Source of the DNA: Bacillus_I endophytica_A
GTDB lineage: Bacteria; Bacillota; Bacilli; Bacillales; Bacillaceae_H
Direction of reading: 5' to 3'
Assembly (NCBI RefSeq): GCF_026790145.1
Contig: NZ_JALAMS010000002.1
Coordinates: forward strand, 1 to 64,000
DNA length: 64,000 bases
This document shows, piece by piece, positions 52,901 to 61,700 of the stretch. Below the pieces are notes generated by a model. It worked only from the letters and a program-made list of their open reading frames with translations. It made no database searches and was not told the DNA's origin. The first letter of the stretch is position 1, and each line of letters opens with the position of its first letter. The translations under genes and the position numbers were made by a program.

Positions 52901-55796
52901 ATGCCGGAACCATATAATGCGGCAGTTGCTTCTTGAGATACTCACGCCACTCTCCAGCGTCCCCTTCACCCACTACATAAGCTACTAACTGCTTGTCTCC
53001 TGGACGATCTTCCTTCACCAACACGATAGCCTCTTTTACAGATGAGTGATCATGTAAGGCCGCTTCAATTTCTCCCAACTCAATTCGGAAGCCTCTGATT
53101 TTCACTTGGTTATCTATTCTTCCGATATACTCCAAGTTACGATTATTCAGATACCTCACCAGGTCACCCGTCCGATAGAGTCGTTCCCCTTCCTTAAATG
53201 GATGCGGAATAAAACGTTCGGCAGTTAACTCTGATCGATTGAAGTAGCCACGTGCCAAGCCTACTCCACCAAGGTAAAGTTCCCCCGCCACACCAATCGG
53301 TACCACCTGTTGATTTTGATCCAACACATACAATTTTGTATTATCAATCGGACGACCAATTGGAATAAGCATTAGTTCTTTTTCTAAATCACATTCATAA
53401 TAAGTGACATCCACAGTCGCTTCGGTAGGGCCGTACAAGTTGCTTAACTTCGTTTGCTGAATATCGTAAAATACCCCCTTAAACCGGCGAACCTGTTCAA
53501 TGTTTAACTCTTCTCCACTAGTAAAAACCTGACTTAAAGACGATACATTCTTTTTCGATTTAGATTGTTCCATATAATCCAAGAAAGTAGATAACATCGA
53601 CGGAACAAAGTGCATCGTGGTCACACGATATCGTTCGATATACTTCTCAATCATCGCAGGATCTTTCTCACCCCCGAGTGGAAGTAAACAAACACGTGCT
53701 CCTACAAATGACCACCAAAATAATTCCCAGACAGAAACATCAAACGAAAATGGCGTTTTTTGTAGGATTGCATCCTCCTCAGATAATGGATATTTTTTTT
53801 GCATCCACTGTAGTCGGTTGATAACCGAGTGGTGTTCAATCATAACTCCCTTTGGATTCCCTGTCGAACCCGAAGTGTATATGATATACGCTAAGTTATT
53901 TGCTGTTACTCCACTCACTGGAGCCAAATTACTCTCTTTAGAAATCGTTGCTTGATCACGGTCTAAACAAATTGCTTGGATATCTTCAGGTAACCAGTCC
54001 TGTAGTGCTTCTTTTGTTAAAATTACTTGAATTTGTGAGTTCTCTAAAATGTATCTCAGGCGGTTTTCAGGATAACTTGGGTCCAGCGGGACATAAGCCC
54101 CACCCGCTTTAAGAATTCCATAGAGACCAATAATCATATCAGGTGAACGTTCAACACATATACCGACCAATGACTCAGGTCCTATACCTCGCTTTTGTAA
54201 ATAATGCGCCACTTGATTCGCTTTTTCATTGAGTTCTTGATACGTTAGCTGTCCATCTTCATAAACTACCGCCACCGCTTGAGGTGTACGTGCAACTTGC
54301 TGTTCAAACAGTTCATGAATCATGCTCTCATGTCCATAAGCTACGTCAGTGTCATTCCATTCTTCTAAGAGCCGTTTCTGCTCTGTGTCCGATAACATTG
54401 ACAGCTTTGTAAATGATTCATCTGGATGATACGCAATTTCATTTAACCAGTTCTCAAAATGCCCTGCCATACGTGCAATGGTACTACTATCAAATAAATC
54501 TGTATTGTATTCAAAAGAGACAAATAGACCTTCTTCCACTTCGTAAGCAGTTAAACTCAAATCAAATTTCGCAATAGAAATATTACTTTCTATCATTTCT
54601 AAGCTTCTACCAGACAGCTCTAGTCGTTCTGGTTTTATATTCTGTAGTGTAAACATGGTCTGGAAGACAGGAGAATGACTCATACTTCGTTCGGGTTGCA
54701 CAGCTTCTACCACTTTTTCAAACGGTATATCTTGATATTCATACGCTTTTAACGCCTTTTTCTTTGTTTGAAACAAAATCTCCCGAAAAGTAGGAGTTCC
54801 ACTCAAATCCGCTCGATAAACCAACGTATTAACAAAGAAACCGATTAATCCTTCTACTCCCTTATGATTCCGATTCGCAATCGGACTTCCGACGAGAATA
54901 TCTTTTTGCCCCGTATAACGAGCAAGAAAGCTCTGATATGCAGCCATTAAAGTCATAAATAAGGTAGCCCTTTCTTGGCGACTTATATCCTTCAATTGAC
55001 TGAGTAATTTATGAGGAAAAACCACGTGATAGGTGTCTCCAGCGTACGTTTGCGTAACCGGTCGAGGGCGGTCCACTGGCAGTTGTAGTATGGGAAGCTC
55101 CCCAGACAATTCTTCCTGCCAATACGTGAGTTGACGATTTAGCACATCACCCTGCAACCACTTCTTTTGCCACTTCGCAAAGTCTGCATATTGAATTGAT
55201 AGTGAACTTAATCTAGCAGGGTTTCCGCTCGTTTCTTCCTCATAGAAAGCAAGTAATTCATTCATTAATATACCGATAGACCACGCATCAGAAATAATAT
55301 GATGCATGGTACACAGCAATAACCATTCATCCTTTCCTAATTGAACAAGCTGATTACGAATTAAAGGGCCATTCATTAAATCAAATGGTTCTTGCGCTTC
55401 TCTCGTAATTAAACTATTTATCTCTTTTTCTTTTACTTCTAGAGGAAGGTGAGAGTAATCCCTCACAGGTAATGTTCTAGGAAGGAATTCGACAATATGT
55501 TGTACAGGTTGCTCTCCTACTTCCTTAAAAACGGTACGTAACGATTCATGACGTTCAATCAGTCGATTGAATCCCTTTTCCAAAGCTTCAGGTATCCAGG
55601 TTCCCTTTAGACGCCATACTGTCGGGATATTATATAATGAACTGTTTGGGTTAAATCTATCCATAAACCACAAACGTTGTTGTGCATATGACAACGGAAG
55701 TGCTTCTTTATTCCCCTTTTTTTGCATCTGCTCCTGAAGCCAAGCTCTCTTCTCAGGAGAAAGTGAACTCAGCTTTGCAAGTAAATCACTTCTCAT
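40911..55796 (-). CDS. krsC: nonribosomal peptide synthetase KrsC-like (Ser-His?-Gln-Gln modules, TE)
   Basis: A 4961-residue NRPS with domains C-A-T-C-A-T-C-A-T-E-C-A-T-TE. Landmarks by residue: C1 HHIISDAWS about 161, A1 YTSGSTG about 643, T1 GGHSLL about 1031; C2 about 1228, A2 about 1698, T2 about 2075; C3 about 2272, A3 about 2745, T3 GGDSIL about 3132, E HHLAVDG about 3319; C4 HHHILLDGWS about 3797, A4 about 4262, T4 about 4649, TE GWSLGG about 4782. Pocket codes read by alignment to GrsA/EntF: A1 DVWHFSLVD (Ser, same as EntF), A2 DSQFIGQVV (unassigned), A3 DVQDLGVVD (near the Gln code), A4 DVQDLGMVN (Gln-like). This order fits kurstakin modules 4-7. It overlaps krsB by 11 bp. Confidence 0.82.
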   Translation of the reverse strand: MRSDLLAKLSSLSPEKRAWLQEQMQKKGNKEALPLSYAQQRLWFMDRFNPNSSLYNIPTVWRLKGTWIPEALEKGFNRLIERHESLRTVFKEVGEQPVQHIVEFLPRTLPVRDYSHLPLEVKEKEINSLITREAQEPFDLMNGPLIRNQLVQLGKDEWLLLCTMHHIISDAWSIGILMNELLAFYEEETSGNPARLSSLSIQYADFAKWQKKWLQGDVLNRQLTYWQEELSGELPILQLPVDRPRPVTQTYAGDTYHVVFPHKLLSQLKDISRQERATLFMTLMAAYQSFLARYTGQKDILVGSPIANRNHKGVEGLIGFFVNTLVYRADLSGTPTFREILFQTKKKALKAYEYQDIPFEKVVEAVQPERSMSHSPVFQTMFTLQNIKPERLELSGRSLEMIESNISIAKFDLSLTAYEVEEGLFVSFEYNTDLFDSSTIARMAGHFENWLNEIAYHPDESFTKLSMLSDTEQKRLLEEWNDTDVAYGHESMIHELFEQQVARTPQAVAVVYEDGQLTYQELNEKANQVAHYLQKRGIGPESLVGICVERSPDMIIGLYGILKAGGAYVPLDPSYPENRLRYILENSQIQVILTKEALQDWLPEDIQAICLDRDQATISKESNLAPVSGVTANNLAYIIYTSGSTGNPKGVMIEHHSVINRLQWMQKKYPLSEEDAILQKTPFSFDVSVWELFWWSFVGARVCLLPLGGEKDPAMIEKYIERYRVTTMHFVPSMLSTFLDYMEQSKSKKNVSSLSQVFTSGEELNIEQVRRFKGVFYDIQQTKLSNLYGPTEATVDVTYYECDLEKELMLIPIGRPIDNTKLYVLDQNQQVVPIGVAGELYLGGVGLARGYFNRSELTAERFIPHPFKEGERLYRTGDLVRYLNNRNLEYIGRIDNQVKIRGFRIELGEIEAALHDHSSVKEAIVLVKEDRPGDKQLVAYVVGEGDAGEWREYLKKQLPHYMVPAYFFKIEAMPLTPNGKVDRKALLEMEAQFISENITSPRTPVEELIISVWSQVLDIENISVQDSFFELGGHSLLATQVVSRLQEIFQIELPVRELFEYSTVEALAKRLDQLCKGDKKREIPPLIPMERGEAIPLSYAQQRLWFIDQFTPNSALYNIPMVCRLTGNWIPQVLERGWNQLIERHESLRTVFHEVNGHPVQQIQPYAFCSLPQMDLTMLSPEDREAEVKRLIQQETEVPFDLGEGPLIRAIILQVGEEEWILLCTLHHIISDGWSIGVLLEEWMAFYEKAMDGKVAEFEPLPVQYADFAQWQKGWLKEEVLEQQLQYWKEELSGELPVLQLPRDRPRPAIQTHRGSTYTVLLPSTLRDKLNEFSRQEGSTLFMTLLAAYQSFLSRYTGQEDILVGSPIANRNYREIEGLIGFFVNTLVYRANLSGEPTFQDILSQVRQKALKAYEYQDIPFEKIVEVVQPERSTSHSPIFQTMFILQNMKQEFPVLSGRSIEMIESHSPIAKFDLSVMVVETEEGLIFTFEYNKDLFNVTTIERMAGHFEKWLHEVSHHPQRPLNSLSMLSESERALLLETWNDTAIEMSHQGLICDRFEEQVARRPDAIAVVDQTREWTYSELDAQANQLANALQKKGVTPESVVGVYLPRSAELMVSLLGILKAGGAYVVLDPLYPKSRLQYMIEDAGIQIVVTTAVQKSLSEQVETVRLEEIIEESVIAPKRHINPEHLAYIVYTSGSTGKPKGVMVEYRSLMNMVSWHQEVYQITAEDRATQIAGIAFDSAVQEIWPYLTAGAALYLSTEELRINPEALRDWLIDSRITASFAPTPILERLLKLSWPEKIDLRFIITGGDQLTQYPSEQIPFAVINQYGPSENTVVTTDCYVPVGMTAGMPSIGRPIANTEVYVLDSHLQPVPIGVIGDLYIGGKSLARGYANRPDLTKEKFISNPFKSGERLYYTGDKASYLPDGALQFHGRIDDQVKIRGFRIELGEIEATLQAHSSVKEAVVLVREDEPGDKRLVAYVVGERSVHEWREHLQTHLPNYMVPANFVEMAFLPLTPNGKLDLKALPIPGELSTENNVYPRNPMEELIASVWSQVLGIGNISVQDSFFELGGHSLLATQVVSRVQEIFQIELPVRELFEYSTVEALAKRLDQLCKGDKKREIPPLIPMERGEAIPLSYAQQRLWFIDQFTPNSALYNMPMVCRLTGDWVPQALETGWNQLIERHESLRTVFHEVNGHPVQQIQPYAFCSLPQMDLTKLSPEEQEREVKQWIQTEVEAPFDLEQGPLFRGQIVKISEEEWILLCNMHHIISDGWSMEILLQEWMAFYEGAVGGKSTELAPLPVQYADFAQWQREWLKEEVLNQQLAYWKEELSGELPVLMLPMDRPRPAIQTHHGLTHTVLLSRSLLDKLNELSRQEGVTLFMTLLASYQSFLARYTGQSDILVGSPIANRNYREIEGLIGFFVNTLVYRADLSGTPAFQELLSQVRKKALKAYEYQDVPFEKIVEVIQPERSTSHSPIFQTMFTLQNTRQELPELHGRNIEAMESYASIAKFDLSLSATEVEEGLLLSFVYKTDLFDSGTIRCMAEHFENWLNIIVEHPDKPLSKLPMLSESEQQQLEEWNDTAIAYPRESVIHKLFEEQVNRTPDTVAVVDENQQLTYRELNEKANQLAHYLRKCGIGAESLVGLCFQRSVEMVVGLMGIWKAGAAYVPLDPSYPESRLRYILDDAGIQVLVTNEELEGWIPKEVTAVCLDRDQEMISQESKLSPVCEVTGENLAYVIYTSGSTGNPKGALVQHHSVINLSYGLQKEVFSHEIPANMRVGLNASIAFDVSIQQLQMLLYGSSLYIIPNEVRSDPQQFVGYIRENKLEMFDITPSLLQLLLDSGLLETNDSVHVPSKVLVGGEAIMPSLWEQLVGADKIDFYNVYGPTECTVDATCYHIKKDSTRVTIGRPLPNVQTYVLDKNLLPVPVGVMGELYIGGAGLAKGYLNRPELTSERFIRHPFKEGERLYRTGDLVRYLPDGNLDYLGRIDNQVKIRGFRIELGEIEATLQEDFLVKEAVVMVRENQPGDKRLVAYVVGEGSKEEWREYLKTKMPNHMVPSYFVEMEELPLTINGKIDRKSLPIPDYQGTQEGYVAPRNEREQILSVIWERVLGLKRIGIHDNFFEIGGDSILSIQIVSRVKQAGLQLTPKQIFEHQTIAELAQVVKEEEGVQAEQGIVTGDMILTPIQQSFFAQNHSNPHHWNQSMFFRTKERLDIVSLEKSVRNLLLHHDALRLRYECLPDGAWKQWNEGIEEQSTLIVISLEEVPQADWYQVIQKEINIAQESLNLHAGPLMRMVYFDEGEKKTGRLFWSIHHLAVDGVSWRILLEDLQTAYTQAIQGQKIQLPMKSTSFKAWSEKLHHYAESTISQEVLDYWKQQSKQEVVMPPVDVTVNDSINEVTEEITVVLDEKETRTLLQEVLSTHRAQINEVLLAALVQATTVWTGQPILTVDLEGHGREEIIEDVDLSRTVGWFTSIYPVHLNITGAHTPIAALKAVKEQVRKIPNKGVDYGILRYLNATMCEQLGSQHTPFISFNYLGQFDQMFSDDAMFVPENGFKRLDHASGSKRSHLIDVIGIVKDGKLQFTWVYNVGQFAKSTIQSIAENLIHQLSRLIQSSDGESAMTVSDFAMANLNQVGLTKVLSKMNRGKNYPINDLYPLSPLQEGMIFHTLHDQEDEHVAPYIVQLSFMIRGELDIPTFEQAWKLVIQQHEILRSAFVWDEIEEPLQVVYDNIPFKMNEEDWRTLTAEEKEAKRKVFLALDRKQAFLFDKAPLMRVTVIQEGEEEYRVVWTHHHILLDGWSLPLVFTELLTVYQKIMNGEAVNLPKSSPYKKYIQWLREQNQDQAEQFWREKLKGFTAPTPLGLESKEQEKGYTEKVTHLSEEQTQALQSWAKRNKLTLSTIIQGAWAYLMSRYSGENDIVFGVTSSGRPTEIIDVEHIVGPFITTSPTRIQLIDDTKVRDWLQKIQEEEIERRQYEYASLTEIQGWSEVPRGTPLFNSLYVFENYPVKEESSGTLEIGELEGVEQTHYPLGLAVVPGIQLSLKLMYDRSKFNRLTIKRMLVHLRQVLKQMIENVDQTLSELVYVTETEQKQLLEQWNDNAISYPRESVIHKLFEEQVNRTPDTVAVVDENQQLTYRELNEKANQLAHYLQKCGIGAESLVGLCFQRSVEMVVGLMGIWKAGAAYVPLDPSYPESRLRYILDDTGIQVLVTNEALEGWIPKEVTAVCLDRDQEMISQESKLSPVCEVTGENLAYVIYTSGSTGNPKGVLVQHHSVINLSYGLQKEVFSYEIPANMRVGLNASIAFDVSIQQLQMLLYGSSLYIIPNEVRSDPQQFLSYIRENKLGMFDITPSVLQLLIDEGLLETNDGVHVPSKVLFGGEAIVPSLWERLVAVDKIHFYNMYGPTECTVNATYYHIKKDSKRVTIGRPLPNVQVYVLDRNLLPVPIGVTGELYIGGAGIARGYLKRPELTAERFIRHPFNEGERLYRTGDLVRYLTDGHLDYLGRIDNQVKIRGFRIELEEVEANLESHPSVKEAVVLVKEDKPGEKRLIAYVVGEGSMHEWREHLKTQVPNYMVPAHFIEVDAIPLTTNGKVDRKALNSLTIQRENNFSTSIIPRDEIEYQLIKIWQDLLQIEDVYVNDDFFNRGGHSLLVIKLISKIRETFGKEIKVSTLIKNPTVEGIACLIRDKHDMTKSLLTLVPLQESEKKPFFCVHPFMGNVFCYIQLARLLKNHCSFYGLQNPLVEKRQMDGLTLSEVVQLYIEEIKRVQPEGPYRLGGWSLGGAIAYKIATVLRNQGEEVELLVLMDTKVPSEQDYKTKEDVISYITKHFIHFDQVEQGEELVHQQDILVDRLIGEGVLPPDADLTSLKQMANAHRKCLNLMAEDVLTPYSGEVIYFSAEEGIELFTDWQPLLRGKVNKYLVPGSHEEIVFSPAVEKISKYLVNKLEGIKGVDFLLARK
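42791..43472 (-). repeat. near-identical adenylation tract, copy in A4 of krsC
   Basis: This 682-bp stretch aligns without gaps to 47339-48020. I count about 12 differences by eye (about 98% identical), while the flanks diverge sharply. It covers the end of the C-A linker, motifs A1-A4 and the first pocket residues. Confidence 0.85.
47339..48020 (-). repeat. near-identical adenylation tract, copy in A3 of krsC
   Basis: The partner of 42791-43472, located in the module preceding the epimerase domain. Confidence 0.85.
49120..49634 (-). repeat. near-identical T2-C3 tract in krsC
   Basis: A gap-free match of 515 bp to 52249-52763, about 13 differences by eye. It covers the carrier domain 3' part, the linker and the start of the condensation domain. 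Confidence 0.85.
52249..52763 (-). repeat. near-identical T1-C2 tract in krsC
   Basis: The partner of 49120-49634, one module upstream in the assembly line. Confidence 0.85.
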
Positions 55797-58700
55797 TTTT
55801 TACCCCTTTCTCAAGCAAATTACTCTCGAATATACCTTGCGCTTCTTCCTCTGATAACTCTTCCAATTGCTTAAGAAGTTCAAGTAATTCTTCATCATTA
55901 CTCACTTCTGTTTCTTTTTGAATATAGTCTTGAAAACTTACATTCTCCTTACTATCATTCTGCATTTCTTTATTTTCGCTATAGAGCAATTGATTAATCC
56001 GTTCTGCCAATTCCTGCACCGTATGATACGTAAATACATCATGCAATGGTAAATCAATTCCAAAAGCTTCTTTAAGACTGGAAACAGCCTGTGTAGCAAG
56101 TAATGAATGGCCACCGATTTCAAAAAACGAATCCTGAATTCCGATATTTTCTATACCTAAAACTTGATGCCATATTGAAACGATGGTTTTTTCCGTAGGT
56201 GTACGAGGAGCAATATAACCACTCGCTATTTCCTTACACTCTGGTACAGGCAATGCTTTTCTATCAATTTTTCCATTGGGGGTGAGTGGAAATGCGGTCA
56301 ATCTGACAAAATGATCTGGAACCATATAATTTGGTAACTGGGTCTTGAGATAACTACGCCACGTATGAACATCCCCATCCCCCACTACATAGGCAACCAA
56401 ACGCGGATCACCAGGATAATCTTCACGCACCATCACAATAACTTCGTTAATCAATGTATGATTTTGTAATGTTGCTTCAATTTCCCCTAGTTCAATCCGG
56501 AACCCACGGATTTTCACCTGATGATCGATTCGACCGAGATACTCCAAATTTCCGTCCGGCAGATACCTGACAAGATCTCCAGTCCGGTATACTCGCTCTT
56601 CTCCTTTAAACGGATGCGGAATAAAACGCTCGTTTGTTAAGTCAGGGTGATTTAAGTATCCACGTGCTAATCCTGCTCCCCCAATGTAAAGCTCACCGAT
56701 TACACCAATTGGAACCATTTTCTGGTTCGCGCTCAGTATATATACTTCTGTATTGAAGACGGGCTTACCAATTGGTGGTACCCTGTACATGACACCCTTT
56801 TCTAATTCCATATATGTGGAATACGTAGTATCTTCGGATGGACCGTATAGGTTGTACACCTTCTCAATCGTACTTCTCTCATATAAGTCTTGGACAAGTG
56901 AGTGCTGCAATGGCTCTCCAGCTAAATTCATCACCTTTACCGAAGAAGGGATTGCATTTGCTCGAACCAACTCCTTTGCTGCTGATGGTACAGTGTTGAC
57001 CAAAGTTACTCCCTTGGTAGACAGCTTATCTAGGTGAAGAGCATTTTCAGCAACAATCACCTTGCCACCCATTGTTAAGGGAACAAACACTTCAAAGACT
57101 GACAAATCAAAGGATAGCGAAGTTGAAGCTAACACTCCTGCTAAATCCTTTCTGGAATAAGTTTGATGCGCCCAATGAATCATTGTTACTGTATTCCGGT
57201 GCTCAATCATCACTCCCTTAGGATTTCCAGTGGACCCTGAGGTATAGATAATATAAGCTAAGTTATAGCTTGTCACTTCACTCATACACACCGTCGTTAC
57301 TTCCTGTTCAATTTCTGCTCGGTCACGATCAATGCAAATCATGTCAACGGATTTAGGTAAAATCATTTTTTGCTGTAACTTTTCCTGTGTCACCAGTACC
57401 TTTATATGAGCATCCGCTAAAATATACTGCAGCCGACTTTCCGGATACGCTGGGTCAATTGGAACATAAGCTCCTCCTGCCTTCATGATTCCTAAGAGGC
57501 CGACAATCATCTCGAGTGAACGTGTAACGCAAATCCCAACCAATGATTCGCATCCCACTCCCCGTTTCTGTAGATAATGTGCCAGCTGATTCGAGCGTTC
57601 GTTCAATTCTCGATATGTTAGTTCTTCATCTTCGCACACTACCGCAATTGCTTCTGGCGTTTTCTCTACTTGTTCTTCAAACAGTGTATGAATCTTACTT
57701 TCGCGTATATCCACAACCCCTGTTTCATTCCATTCCTCTAGTAATTGCTTATATTCTACTTTCGATAACATATTCAGTTCTGATAGTGAATCTCTTGGAT
57801 GAGATACAATTTGATATAACCAATGTTCAAAATGGCCTGCCATACGTTCAATGGTTGTATCATTAAACAAATCAGTATTATATTCAAAAGTTAGCAATAA
57901 TCCTTCTTCCGTCTCCGAAGCAAATAAACTCAAATCAAATTTAGCAAAAGAAGTATGACTTTCCATCAGCTCCATGTTTCTTTCAGATAGCTGAGATAAC
58001 TCTTGTTTCGTATTCTGTAAAGTAAACATGGTTTGAAAAATCGGCGAATGACTTGTATTCCGTTCAGGTTTTACGGATTCTACTACTTTCTCAAATGGAA
58101 TGTCCTGATGCTCGTATGCTTTTAGTGCTTTTTTTCGTATCTGCGACAAAAGTTCTTGGAACGTCGGATTTCCACTAAAATCAGCTCGATAAACCAACGT
58201 ATTTGCAAAGAAACCTATTAATCCTTCAATCTCTTTAACATTTCGGTTTGCAATCGGGCTTCCCACCAAGATGTCGTCTTGTTCTGTATAACGAGAAAGG
58301 AAGCTTTGATACGCCGCCATCAAGGTCATAAATAAGGTGGATCCTTCTTGCAGACTTAAATCTTTGAGCTTTTCTAGTAGGGAATTCGCCACCATTAGGA
58401 ACTGACTTGCACCACGGTGGGTTTGAACCGCAGGTCGAGGACGATCCATCGGTAATTGTAAAACCGGTAGTTCTCCAGACAATTCTTCCTTCCAATATTG
58501 AAGGTGCTGATCCAAATTCTCTTCTTTTTGCCATTCTTTTTGCCACATGACAAAGTCTGCATATTGAACAGATAACTCCTTCAGTTCCACTGGTTTTCCG
58601 CTTATCGCTCCTTCATAAAAAGCCATCCATTCTTCAAGTAAGATTCCTATTGACCATCCATCCGAGATAATATGATGCATCGTACAAAGAAGCACCCATT

Positions 58701-61700
58701 CTTCCTTGTCCACTTTCAATATTCGTGTTCGAATCAAAGGACCTTTCCTCAAATGAAATGGCTCCTCCGCTTCGTTTTGAATGAGCCGTTTCATTTCTCT
58801 TTCCCTATCTTCTAGAGAGAGATTTGCTAGATCCGTTTGAGGGATAGGTCTGAAAACATGAGATTGAACCTGCTGAAAGGGTTCCCCCTCTTGCTCTTGA
58901 ATTATCGTCCGTAATGATTCATGACGTTCCAACAATTGATTCCATCCGGCCTCCAATGCTTGAATTGACCATTTCCCTGTCAATCGACAAGCTGCATGAA
59001 TATTGTACATCGCACTATTTGGCATTAATTGGTCAATAAACCATAGGCGTTTCTGTGCGTAGGAAAGCGAAATAGATTCTCCCCGCGTCATAGGTACAAG
59101 TGGTGGAACCTCTCGTTTTTTCTCTCCTTTCCATAACTGATCCAATCGCTTCGCTAATGCCTCCACTGTAACGTGCGTGAAAAGTTCACGTAGCGGGATT
59201 TTAATCTGGAACACTTCTTGTAATCGAGAGACGATTTGAGTAGCGAGTAGTGAATGCCCACCTCGTTCAAAGAAGGAGTCCTGAACACCAATATTTTCTA
59301 TCCCTAACACTTGACTCCAAACCGAAGCAATAAGCTCTTCCGATGGCGTCCGAGGTAGAACATTAAAATCCCCTATAGGTTGCTCATCTGGTGCTGGTAA
59401 GGCTTTTCGATCGATTTTCCCATTCGGAGTAAGTGGGAACTGTTCCAACTCTACAAGGTGCGCTGGAATCATGTAATTTGGTAATTGATTTTGTAAATAC
59501 TCTCGCCACTTTTTGATATTTCCATCGCTTATCACATATGCCACCAATCGCTGATTGCCTGGGCGATCTTCTCTAACTAATACGACAGCCTCTTTAATAG
59601 ACGAATACTTTTCTAAAGTCGCTTCAATTTCTCCAAGCTCGATCCGAAAACCACGCATTTTCACTTGATGGTCCATTCTCCCTATAAATTCTAAATTCCC
59701 ATCAGTTAGATATCTTACTGAATCTCCTGTGCGATACAGTCGTTCTCCTAATTGAAATGGATGAGGAACGAATCTTTCAGCAGTGAGCTCAGGACGATTT
59801 AAGTATCCACGCGCTAAACCTGCACCACCAATATATAACTCACCCTCTATCCCTATCGATTGCAAGCGTTGATTTTGGTCTAATACATACAATTGCGTAT
59901 TCTGTATCGGCTGGCCAATAGAAACAAATTCTTGATTAGGTTGAATGTCAAATGCATTTACGTAAATAGTTGCTTCAGTTGGTCCATAAAAGTTGGTTAG
60001 TTTTACTTGTCCGCTCTGATTCCATTGCTGTTGAAATCGTCTAACCACCCCTGAACTTAGCTCTTCCCCACCAGAAAATACATGACGCACGGACGAACAT
60101 TTCAAATTCAATTCAATATGATTGAAATGATCTAAGAAAACAGATAACATCGAAGGAACAAATTGAACAATAGTAACCTGATGTTTTTCAATCACTTCAG
60201 CTATAATAGAAGGATCTTTCTCTCCACCTGGAGGTAAGAAAGATACACACGCGCCTACGCTAATACCCCAAAATAACTCCCAAACAGATACATCAAATGA
60301 GAATGGCGTTTTCTGCAAGATCACATCCTTTTCAGAAAGTGGATATTGATGTTGCATCCATTCAAGGTAATTAATCACTGAATGATGCTCAATCATCACT
60401 CCCTTTGGATTCCCTGTAGATCCTGAAGTATACATAACATATGCTAAATTTCTTCCTGTTACACTACTTGTACATACGGTTGATTCTTCTTTTTCAATTG
60501 CACTACAATCTTGATTCATGCAAATTGTTTCGATGTGTTGGGATATACCTAGACTTTTTAACTTTTCTTGCGTTACTAGTACTTCGATGCTAGCATCTTC
60601 TAATATATAGCGTAACCGACTCTCTGGATAAGTGGGGTCAAGTGGAACATAAGCTCCTCCTGATTTTAGAATCCCTAGTAACGCTATCATCATTTGTGTC
60701 GAACGTTCCATATATACTCCAACTAGAGACTCTGGACCTACACCACGTTTTTGTAAATAGTGAGCTAACTGATTAGCGCGCTCATCCAGCTCTTTATAGG
60801 TAATTTGTTCATTTTCATAAATAACCGCAATTGCTTCTGGCGTTTTCTTAACTTGCTTCTCAAATACCGTTTGAATCATATTTTCAGATGAATATTTTAC
60901 TTGAGTATTATTCCATTCCTCTAGCAACTGCGTCTGCTCTTCCATTGTTAAATGAGTGACTTCAGAGAGCTTTGAATCTAAACTTTTCGTCATCTGAATT
61001 AATGTTTGCGATAAGTGACCCTGAATCCGATTTATTGTTTCTTCATTAAAATAGTTGCGGTCATACATCAACTTTAACGTAATTTCCTTACCAGGCATTA
61101 CAATGAGTGTTAAAGGATAGTTTGTTTGTTCCGCGCTTTGGACCTCTAGTAATCTTAAATCAACATTACGCTCACCTTGAATGGGGTAATTTTCAAACAC
61201 ATACAATGTATGAAATAAGGAACTATTCCGCGGAACCTCACTCCACCCTTGAATATCAACCAACGAATTATACTCATATTGTCTTCGTTCCATTTCTTTC
61301 ATCTGTATCTTACGAAGCCAATCTACTACTGATGTATCATTTGTTACTCGAATTCGAGTAGGTAATGTGTTAATGAATAGGCCAACCATATTCTCTGCGC
61401 CTACCAATTCAGTAGGACGTCCAGAGCTAGTTACGCCAAATACGATGTCATCTTCACCGCTATACCTACTCATCAAGTAGGCCCAAGCGCCCTGTACTAA
61501 CGTATTCAATGTTAACCGACTATTTCGTACCCACTCTTGTAAATTCTCAGTAAGTTCCTCAGATACCTGATAAACACACTCTCCATAACCCTTCTCCTGT
61601 CCTTGGTCCTTTCTTTCCATCGCTAATGGCGTAGGTGCATGAAATCCTTTTAATTCTTCTGTCCAAAATTTTTCTGCTTGACTGTAATCTTGTTTATTTA

